Origin: Geodermatophilaceae bacterium
GTDB taxonomy: Bacteria; Actinomycetota; Actinomycetes; Mycobacteriales; Geodermatophilaceae
NCBI GenBank assembly: GCA_013813215.1
Contig: JACCSC010000065.1
Span: 1-5,763, forward strand
DNA: 5,763 nt
Reading direction: 5' to 3'
Positions 1-5,210 of the stretch are shown here, in pieces. How positions within the stretch are numbered: position 1 is the stretch's first letter; each line of letters starts with the position of its first letter. The position numbers and the translations under genes are program-made. Below the pieces are notes generated by a model, which saw nothing but the letters and a program-made list of their open reading frames with translations, did no database searches and was not told where the DNA came from.

Positions 1-246
1 ATCGTCGAGGTAGGCCTGCAGCGGGCCGAGGCCTGCCACCTGATCGAGTACGTTGCGTGCCGCCGAACGCGGGTCCCCCACCGGCGGGAGGCTGGAGGAC
101 AGCGCCCGGTCCTCGTAGTCGGCCACCACCTCGTCGACCAGGCCGCCGATCTGGCCGGGATCGCGCCAGGGGTCCAGGCCGCGGCGGCGGATGAGTTCGC
201 GGACCTCGGAGTCGATGATCTCGACCGCGCTCAGGGCCCCCGCCAT
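1..246 (-). CDS. cpaF: CpaF/TadA-family secretion ATPase, N-terminal fragment (82 residues, cut by left edge)
   Basis: The frame is open from an ATG at 244-246 to the window edge. The encoded segment is an acidic helical region (about residues 6-50, EVRELIRRRGLDPW and LVDEVVADYEDRAL) followed by LDQVAGLGPLQAYLDD at 67-82. The GLGPL(x)(x)(L) signature just before an acidic D-D/P is characteristic of the N-terminal domain of CpaF/TadA-type ATPases. These are hexameric cytoplasmic motors that power assembly of Flp/Tad pili and related type II/IV secretion machines. The Walker A/B and Asp/His boxes would lie beyond the edge, so catalytic competence cannot be judged. The start is supported by a GGAGGA sequence seven to eight bases upstream with correct polarity. 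If the locus follows the usual Tad order, tadB- and tadC-like membrane genes should follow at lower coordinates. Other GspE/VirB11-like ATPases are the main alternative. Confidence 0.75.
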   Translation of the reverse strand, partial: MAGALSAVEIIDSEVRELIRRRGLDPWRDPGQIGGLVDEVVADYEDRALSSSLPPVGDPRSAARNVLDQVAGLGPLQAYLDD

Positions 247-249
247 CGC

Positions 250-255
250 TCCTCC
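250..255 (-). promoter_or_regulatory. Ribosome binding site of the CpaF-type gene
   Basis: Read on the minus strand this is GGAGGA, with three bases (GCG) between it and the ATG at 244-246. The spacing is short but the match to the anti-Shine-Dalgarno is strong, and it supports the chosen start. Confidence 0.6.
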
Positions 256-321
256 GACCGCCGCGTCGTTTCGGGCAGCCTAGGACGGGCGGACCAGCAG
301 CGGCAGGGCTCGGAGCGAAGC

Positions 322-330
322 TGTGGACAA
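322..330 (-). promoter_or_regulatory. Exact match to the actinobacterial DnaA box, intergenic
   Basis: The minus strand reads TTGTCCACA, identical to the preferred DnaA box described for Streptomyces and mycobacteria. It lies 14 bases past the stop codon of the acyltransferase gene and about 75 bases upstream of the CpaF-type start. There is no cluster of further boxes, so this is not an origin. It could be an isolated regulatory or titration site, or chance. The match is directly visible; the function is inference. Confidence 0.35.
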
Positions 331-344
331 CTGTCCGGATCAGG

Positions 345-2633
345 TCAGGTGAGCTGGAGCTGGGCGGCCACCGTCCCGGCCAGCGCCGCGGCAAAGGTCA
401 GGGTCAGGTGCTGTCCGTCGGTGTAGACCACGATGTCGTTGATGACGGTGGGGCACTGGCCGTCAGCGCACAGCCAGCGGTTGACGTCGACGTACTCCCC
501 GCCGTTGTCGACCGCCCCGCGCTCGTCAGCGTCGTTCGTCTGCCGGATGCTGTCCGCCAGTGGGGTCAGGCAGTCCCCCAGGTCGGCGCCCGGCGCGCCC
601 AGGCACAGCACCGGGTCGCGGTCCATGACCGGGGTCTCACCGAAGACGATCACCCGGCCGACGTCATCGGACAGCTCGCGGACCGACGAGGCGACCGCGT
701 CCGCCCACACCCGCTCGTGGTCGGCTCCACCCGAGGGCACCTGGGCGCCGTCCGGGCCGACCATCGCCTTGTCCCCGCGGTTGGCCAGGATGACGACGTC
801 CGGAGCCAGGTCGGCGATCTCGCCGATCGCCCAGTCCCGCCATTCCAGACAGCCGGTCTGGCGGGAGTCCCGGCCGGCGCCGACCGGGACGATGTCGGCC
901 GAGGAGCAGCCGCCCTTGACGAAGTAGTACAGCGTCCAGTCGTAGCGCTCGGCCACCTCCGACAGCGTCTGCACCCACATCCCGGCGTGCGAGTCGCCGA
1001 TGATCGCCATCGTCCGGTCGGAGTCCGTCGGCCCGTACGTGCACAGCTCGGTGACGATGTCCTGCGCCTCCGCGGCGCACGGGGCCGCACGTTCCCAGGT
1101 GTCCTCGCGCAACTGGTCCAGGGCGGGGCTCAGCGGGTCGGGGACGGGCGCCCGCTCCCGGGCGGCGGACACCGCTTGCAGGACGGCCTCCTCGATGGTG
1201 CCGGGCAGGGGCGGCGGGGAGTTCTCCGTCGACTCCGTGGGTTCGACCGGCTCACGCGGCGGCGGGGTGTTGCCGCGCGTCGGCAACGGTGCCGCGCCGG
1301 TCTCGATCGGTGCCGGCGCCGCGGCGAACTCGAACCCCGGGCCGGTGAACACCGGCACGCTTCGCGCGGCGTCCACGGCCACCAGTCCGAGCAGCGCCAC
1401 GAAGGTCACCGACACCGGCCAGAGGGCCAGGCTGCTCTGCCGGGTGGCCTTCAGTTTGCCCTTGTGGATCGGGTACTCGACGTAGGTGTACGTCGCCATC
1501 GTCAGCAGGAACGCGACAAGCACCAGGACGGCCGACTCCAGCGGCGTCAGGTCACGTCCCTGGTACGCCGCCCCGATCACGAGGACCGGCCAGTGCCAGA
1601 GGTACAGCGAGTACGAGCGATCACCGACCCAGCGCATCGGCTTGCGCCCGAGCAGCAGGACCGCGCCGTTGGCCGGCTTACCGATCCCGCCGGCGATCAC
1701 CAGCGCGGTGGCCAGGACCGGCCAGAGCGCCACCGCGCCGGGGAAGGCGGCGGTGTCGCCGAGCAGCACGGCGGTGGCGACGATCCCGGCCAGGCCCACC
1801 CAGGACAGCACCGCCTGCAGGGCCACCGGCACCTTGGCCAACTGCGGCAGGAGCAACGCCAGCAGCGATCCGACGGCCAGCTCCCAGATCCGGGTCAGGG
1901 CCGAGAAGTACGCCGCATTCGGCGCGCTGGCCGTGTAGGCGACGGAGTAGGCGAACGAGGCCAGGGCCAGCAGCGCGATGACGCCGGCCAGGAACAGCTG
2001 CCGGTTCGCGGTCAGCACCCGTCGCCGGGTCGGCTTCTTCAGGCTGCGGCGGCTGATCCCCTGCTGCCGGCGCTGCTGGCGCCGGTGGCGCCGGGCCCGG
2101 GCGGCAAAGGCGATCAGCGCCACGCTGAACAGCAGGGGCCAGACCAGATAGAACTGCTCCTCCACCGCAAGGGACCAGTACTGCTGCAGCGGCGAGGGTG
2201 GCAGGTTGGACGCGAAGTAGTCGGTCCCGTCGCGGCTGAACTTCCAGTTGATCGCGAAGAACGCGGCCCAGACCGCCTCCGAGCCCACCTCGCCGGCCCG
2301 GACGTAGCCGAGGAAGAGCACGGCCAGGACGACGGTCGCGGCGAGCACGAGGGTCGCGGCCGGCAGGATCCGCCGCGCCCGGCGGGCATAGAAGTTGCCG
2401 AGCGAGATTCCCTGCCCCCGCTTGCCTTCCTTCACGAGCAGGCCGGTGATCAGGAACCCGGAGATGACGAAGAAGACGTCGACGCCGACGAAACCGCCGC
2501 CCAGCGTGCTTACCCCGGCGTGGGTGGCCACGACGAGCAGGACGGCGACCGCACGCAGCCCCTGGATATCCGGCCGGAACTCCGGCTTGGCCGAGCGCCG
2601 CCGTACCTTCACCCGGGTCTCGGGTTCCGACAT
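345..2633 (-). CDS. OafA/YrhL-type membrane O-acyltransferase with C-terminal SGNH domain (762 residues)
   Basis: This is an integral membrane acyltransferase of the acyltransferase-3 family, fused to an SGNH-hydrolase-like domain. Family members carry acetyl groups from cytoplasmic acetyl-CoA across the membrane onto lipopolysaccharide, peptidoglycan or exopolysaccharide; the target here is unknown. Residues about 18-390 form the membrane domain. They include the family R-X10-H motif (R27, H38), FVGVDVFFVISGFLIT at 48-63, the basic RRARRILPA loop at 83-91 and WSLAVEEQFY at 153-162. About ten hydrophobic helices are visible, plus one more at about 402-420 that leads outside. A Pro/Thr/Glu-rich linker (about 430-480) follows, then the SGNH domain at about 519-762, with nucleophile motif GDSHA (Ser548) and C-terminal DGQHL (Asp739, His742). 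All eight cysteines (519, 531, 576, 595, 677, 688, 722, 727) fall in this outer domain and none in the membrane part, which suggests disulfides. A very basic loop (179-211) has 15 Arg/Lys in 33 residues. The start has GGAGGT eight bases upstream. The gene is divergent from the 191-residue membrane protein gene and precedes the CpaF-type gene by 98 bases on the same strand. Confidence 0.93.
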   Translation of the reverse strand: MSEPETRVKVRRRSAKPEFRPDIQGLRAVAVLLVVATHAGVSTLGGGFVGVDVFFVISGFLITGLLVKEGKRGQGISLGNFYARRARRILPAATLVLAATVVLAVLFLGYVRAGEVGSEAVWAAFFAINWKFSRDGTDYFASNLPPSPLQQYWSLAVEEQFYLVWPLLFSVALIAFAARARRHRRQQRRQQGISRRSLKKPTRRRVLTANRQLFLAGVIALLALASFAYSVAYTASAPNAAYFSALTRIWELAVGSLLALLLPQLAKVPVALQAVLSWVGLAGIVATAVLLGDTAAFPGAVALWPVLATALVIAGGIGKPANGAVLLLGRKPMRWVGDRSYSLYLWHWPVLVIGAAYQGRDLTPLESAVLVLVAFLLTMATYTYVEYPIHKGKLKATRQSSLALWPVSVTFVALLGLVAVDAARSVPVFTGPGFEFAAAPAPIETGAAPLPTRGNTPPPREPVEPTESTENSPPPLPGTIEEAVLQAVSAARERAPVPDPLSPALDQLREDTWERAAPCAAEAQDIVTELCTYGPTDSDRTMAIIGDSHAGMWVQTLSEVAERYDWTLYYFVKGGCSSADIVPVGAGRDSRQTGCLEWRDWAIGEIADLAPDVVILANRGDKAMVGPDGAQVPSGGADHERVWADAVASSVRELSDDVGRVIVFGETPVMDRDPVLCLGAPGADLGDCLTPLADSIRQTNDADERGAVDNGGEYVDVNRWLCADGQCPTVINDIVVYTDGQHLTLTFAAALAGTVAAQLQLT

Positions 2634-2641
2634 CAGCTCTG

Positions 2642-2647
2642 ACCTCC
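2642..2647 (-). promoter_or_regulatory. Ribosome binding site of the acyltransferase gene
   Basis: The minus strand reads GGAGGT, eight bases before the ATG at 2631-2633. This near-ideal spacing selects that ATG over start codons in other frames farther upstream. Confidence 0.7.
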
Positions 2648-2779
2648 GCTACAACGCACGCCGTGCGCTCCCCCCCTCCGTCCGGACGACGGTACGTCAT
2701 GTGGGCTGGATCTCGATACAGACCGTGACCTTCGCACTGCTGACGGCGACCGCAACGCGGCCGGCGGTCCGCCGTCCCG

Positions 2780-2785
2780 TACCGT
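2780..2785 (+). promoter_or_regulatory. Candidate -10 element (TACCGT) for a leaderless transcript
   Basis: TACCGT fits the TANNNT pattern of actinobacterial -10 elements and ends seven bases before the ATG at 2793-2795. That spacing would place the transcription start at or next to the start codon. The absence of any purine-rich Shine-Dalgarno before this ATG fits a leaderless message. The motif is short and has no recognisable -35, so it remains a guess. Confidence 0.3.
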
Positions 2786-2792
2786 TCAGGCC

Positions 2793-3368
2793 ATGCGGTC
2801 CTCCCTCAGGCGAAGCCAGCGGCGCGATTCCTCGTCCTCCTCGTCCAAGGCCCTGGCCGTCCTCGGCAACCTGCTGCTGGTCCTAGCCACTCTCGCCGTC
2901 GCGGCCCTGGTGGCATATCTGGTGATCAACCCCCCCGGTGTACTGGACCCGGCCAGCGACCTCGGCCCGCTGCCTTCCTCCCCCAGCAGCGGCGCGGCAG
3001 CCCCGGATGCGACCTCCGGCGGCGCGGCGCCCCCGGCGGGCGCGGCCACCTCCGGCGTCCCGGGCACCCTCAGCCTCGGGACAGCCTGCGGGGCGATCAA
3101 CCCGCTGCTGGGCCGGGCCGACGAGGTCCGCACGACCGCCGTCGACGACTCCGACGCGTTGGTTCCCGAGAGCATCTCGGACCTGACCCGCGACCTGGAG
3201 ACCCTCAGCAACACCTCGCCGCCGGAACTGGCCGCGCAGATCGACCCCCTCACGCAGATCCTGGTCGACCTGAACAACGAACTCCTGGCCGATAAGGAGT
3301 TCCCGGACGTCAACGTGGACGGCGCCGAAGCCGCGACGACGGCCATCCGGGATCTCTGCGACGGCTGA
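2793..3368 (+). CDS. Unrecognised membrane-anchored extracytoplasmic protein (191 residues)
   Basis: I do not recognise a family. Residues 1-19 are basic and Ser-rich (five Arg, a run of six Ser), followed by one hydrophobic helix at about 21-45. The positive N-terminus predicts an N-in, C-out topology; an uncleaved anchor seems more likely than a signal peptide. Residues about 47-93 are a Pro/Ala/Gly/Ser linker. The last hundred residues look helical and acidic, with Cys99 and Cys189 bracketing the domain and able to form a disulfide outside the cell. No catalytic motif is evident. No in-frame start codon lies closely upstream, and the ATG lacks a Shine-Dalgarno. An overlapping frame on the opposite strand is also open, but its product is a Ser/Arg-rich shadow, whereas this one shows an ordered anchor-linker-domain layout. 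The gene is divergent from the acyltransferase gene and convergent with the beta-helix gene, so it is probably transcribed alone. Confidence 0.8.
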   Translation: MRSSLRRSQRRDSSSSSSKALAVLGNLLLVLATLAVAALVAYLVINPPGVLDPASDLGPLPSSPSSGAAAPDATSGGAAPPAGAATSGVPGTLSLGTACGAINPLLGRADEVRTTAVDDSDALVPESISDLTRDLETLSNTSPPELAAQIDPLTQILVDLNNELLADKEFPDVNVDGAEAATTAIRDLCDG

Positions 3369-3409
3369 CCCGCCGGCCGGTCGCGCACCCCGCCCAACGC
3401 GAGCGCGGG
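3369..3409. other. Short gap between convergent genes
   Basis: Transcription from both sides must end in or beyond these 41 bases. I see only an imperfect GC-rich inverted repeat (ACCCCGC near 3387-3393 against GCGCGGGT at 3403-3410, with mismatch or bulge) and no T-tract on either strand. No clear intrinsic terminator can be called. Confidence 0.3.
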
Positions 3410-5161
3410 TCAGGCTTGGCCGTTCTTGCTGACCGGCAGGGCGTCCGAGCCGACCACGACGCCCGAGTCGTAGTCGCCGACGAACGCGTCGATCCGGTAG
3501 AGGCCGGCGGCGCCGGGCAGTTGTGCGGTGATCGCGCGTTGCCGGGGCTGCTCCGGTTCGAAGGTGATGTCGCGCTGAACCTGGGTGGCGACGACTGACC
3601 CGTCCGGTGCGGTCGTGGTGGTCCACAGGTCATAGGTCTGCGGCTGCCCGCTGACGTTGCGAGCCCGGATCGTCACCGTCAACGTGTTGTCGCCGCCGAA
3701 GGGCACCAAGGCGATCTCATCTTGGGCGGCGACGTTGACCCGCGCGTTGACCGGTGCGCCCGCCTCGACGCTACCCGCGTCGCACGAGGCCACAGTCCCT
3801 GCGTCTGGGCCGTCCAGGGGCGCCGGCAACCCACGTTGGTCCACGGCCGGGCAGCTGCCGCCGATGTCGAGCGCCGGGTTCGAGCCTGCCCACCGCAGCG
3901 CGTTCGTCGGAGTCAGGCCGCCGTAGTCCGCGAGCGGCAGGACGACGGCGGTGGCGACCTCGAAGGGGTCGACCGTGCGGTCGGAGCTACCTGGTGCACA
4001 TCCGGTGCCGGTTCCGAAGACGTTCCCGCCTTCTGAGGTGACCGGGTTGCCACCGCAGTCGGCCGTGAACTGGTTGAGCCCGTTGGCCCGGTTGCCGGCG
4101 AGCAGGGTGTTCCGCGCCGTCGCTTCCCCGCTGTTGTACAGCCCACCGCCGGTCTCGCCGAAGAAGCTGGCGTAGTTGTCGGTCACCGTGCTGTTGCGCA
4201 GCTCGAGGGTCGACCCACCGCCGTTGTAGATCCCGCCGCCGAGGTAGAAATCTGAGACGTTGCCGCTGATCGTGCTGCTCTCCACGATCAGCGTGCCGAC
4301 GCCGGTGAAGCCACCATTGAGGATCCCACCACCCAGGTCGTAGGCCTCGTTGTCCCTCACCGTGCTGTGGCGCAGGGTCATGGTCCCGAAGTTCGCCAGC
4401 CCGCCACCGTCGACGACCTGGAAGTTGTTGTCGATCACGGTGTCCTCGATGGTGGCCGTTCCCGTCGAACTCAGCCCGCTCCCGCTGCCACCGGAGTAGT
4501 TGTCCGTGATGCGGCTGGCCCGCACGGTCAACTCGCCTGCGCTGCTGATGCCGCCCCCACCCAGGCTGCCGCCGTCGGAGAAGCCTGAGCTGTTCCCCCG
4601 GAAGATGCTGTTGACCACGGTGAGCACGCCGCTCTCGGTGTTCTTGATCCCGCCACCGTCGTCGTCGCGAGCGCCGTCGCTGGTGTTGTCCTCGACCAGG
4701 CAGCCGATCACGCTCAACTGTCCCGCGTTGCGGATCGCGCCCCCACCCGCCCCGGCACCCTGGGTCAGCCTCAGCCCGATGAGCTCGACCCGACCGGCGG
4801 TCTGGACGTCGAAGATCCGAGAGGTGGCGCCGCCGTTGATCGTTACCTCTCGGGTGGCGCCGTCGATCCGAACCGCGGAGGTGAACTCGAGTTGGCCCAA
4901 CACCAAGGTGATCTGGCTACCGGCCAGGGATGCGGCGAACCTGATCGTGTCCCCTGCCGGAGCCGCCTCGGCCGCCGCCACCGCATCGCGCAGCGTGCAC
5001 TGCGCGTCGCAGACGCCGTCGGCGGTGTCGGCCAGCTGGGTGACCGTGAACACCGTCGCCGCCGATGACGGCGTGGCGACGGCGACGGCGACCGGATTCG
5101 GCAGCACCAGCAGGGCGGCTGCCGTGACCGAGATGGCAACGGGAGTGCGGTACCTGGCCAT
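3410..5161 (-). CDS. Secreted right-handed beta-helix protein, CSLREA-like / choice-of-anchor-Q type (583 residues)
   Basis: The N-terminus is a Sec-type signal peptide: MARYR, a hydrophobic stretch at about 7-29, then a likely cleavage region near ATPSSAA (30-36). Mature residues 37-60 (TVTQLADTADGVCDAQCTLRDA) match the pattern of the CSLREA domain that opens many secreted beta-helix proteins, with Cys51 and Cys55. Residues about 138-368 contain eight imperfect coils built on GGG(I/L)xNxGxLxVxxSxxxxN, with GGG-type turns at about 139, 169, 202, 227, 252, 277, 308 and 338. Residues about 397-468 (PLADYGGLTPTNAL, SNPALDIGG, CPAVDQRG, CDAGSVEAG) resemble the choice-of-anchor Q segment. A beta-rich domain at about 469-583, probably Ig-like, ends the protein with no LPXTG motif, membrane helix or other anchor. 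It probably acts outside the cell; related beta-helices bind or cleave polysaccharides or serve as adhesins, and no catalytic site can be assigned. GGGGAG lies five bases before the start. The upstream same-strand gene ends 48 bases away, suggesting one operon. Confidence 0.9.
   Translation of the reverse strand: MARYRTPVAISVTAAALLVLPNPVAVAVATPSSAATVFTVTQLADTADGVCDAQCTLRDAVAAAEAAPAGDTIRFAASLAGSQITLVLGQLEFTSAVRIDGATREVTINGGATSRIFDVQTAGRVELIGLRLTQGAGAGGGAIRNAGQLSVIGCLVEDNTSDGARDDDGGGIKNTESGVLTVVNSIFRGNSSGFSDGGSLGGGGISSAGELTVRASRITDNYSGGSGSGLSSTGTATIEDTVIDNNFQVVDGGGLANFGTMTLRHSTVRDNEAYDLGGGILNGGFTGVGTLIVESSTISGNVSDFYLGGGIYNGGGSTLELRNSTVTDNYASFFGETGGGLYNSGEATARNTLLAGNRANGLNQFTADCGGNPVTSEGGNVFGTGTGCAPGSSDRTVDPFEVATAVVLPLADYGGLTPTNALRWAGSNPALDIGGSCPAVDQRGLPAPLDGPDAGTVASCDAGSVEAGAPVNARVNVAAQDEIALVPFGGDNTLTVTIRARNVSGQPQTYDLWTTTTAPDGSVVATQVQRDITFEPEQPRQRAITAQLPGAAGLYRIDAFVGDYDSGVVVGSDALPVSKNGQA
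4058..4750 (-). repeat. Region coding for tandem beta-helix coils
   Basis: Eight divergent coding repeats give protein coils of about 25 to 33 residues; successive GGG-type turns are spaced 30, 33, 25, 25, 25, 31 and 30. On the plus strand the recurring turn shows as CCGCCGCC- or CCACCACC-like patches (for example near 4145-4155, 4228-4238, 4325-4337 and 4400-4410). The repeats are conserved in protein pattern, not in exact nucleotide sequence, so this is an old expansion. Confidence 0.75.
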
Positions 5162-5167
5162 GTGCGG

Positions 5168-5175
5168 CTCCCCTC
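5168..5175 (-). promoter_or_regulatory. Ribosome binding site of the beta-helix gene
   Basis: The minus strand reads GAGGGGAG, ending six bases before the ATG at 5159-5161. Other open frames nearby start upstream of this site and lack a signal peptide, so the site supports the chosen start. Confidence 0.55.
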
Positions 5176-5210
5176 GAATGACGTCCCCGGCATCGTGGCA
5201 CTTGCGCGGG

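Larger units (their letters stand above)
2634..2792. promoter_or_regulatory. Divergent intergenic region with promoters for both flanking genes
   Basis: These 159 bases separate two divergently oriented genes, so both promoters probably lie here unless one gene is transcribed from elsewhere. No convincing sigma-70 -35/-10 pair is visible on either strand. The region holds three short perfect palindromes: CGCACG-C-CGTGCG at 2655-2667, CGTCCGGACG at 2679-2688 and CGGCGG-T-CCGCCG at 2762-2774. Such palindromes are frequent in GC-rich DNA, so their role as operators is only a possibility. Confidence 0.5.

Noticed and set aside
277..282. TAGGCT on the minus strand as a -10 element for the CpaF-type gene
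   Set aside because: No -35-like hexamer lies at the right distance upstream, and a single weak hexamer is too little to call a promoter.
325..336. GGACA-AC-TGTCC inverted repeat as an operator
   Set aside because: The five-base arms are short and overlap the DnaA box match, which explains most of the same bases.
408..2642. A 744-codon open frame on the plus strand opposite the acyltransferase gene
   Set aside because: Its product is rich in His, Arg, Gln and Gly with no hydrophobic pattern or motif, as expected for the antisense frame of a GC-rich gene. The minus-strand frame has clear family motifs over the same interval.
1678..2700. A 340-codon minus-strand frame overlapping the acyltransferase start
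   Set aside because: It is a frame-shifted shadow dominated by Arg, Gly and Ala, with no domain signature. The GGAGGT site at 2642-2647 fits the acyltransferase ATG.
2786..3397. A 203-codon minus-strand frame opposite the 191-residue membrane protein gene
   Set aside because: The product is a Ser/Arg/Ala-rich sequence without segment structure. The plus-strand frame encodes a basic tail, membrane helix, linker and domain in order. Both share third-position GC, so composition alone does not decide, but protein layout does.
3387..3410. A bidirectional intrinsic terminator in the convergent gap
   Set aside because: The inverted repeat is imperfect and there is no T-tract on either strand.
2883..3626. 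A 247-codon minus-strand frame spanning the convergent gap
   Set aside because: It crosses two better-supported genes and its product is Arg/Gly-rich with no recognisable feature.
3617..3627. A second DnaA-box-like sequence, TGGTCCACA, on the plus strand
   Set aside because: It differs from the consensus at one position, lies inside the beta-helix coding region, and is not clustered with the other match.
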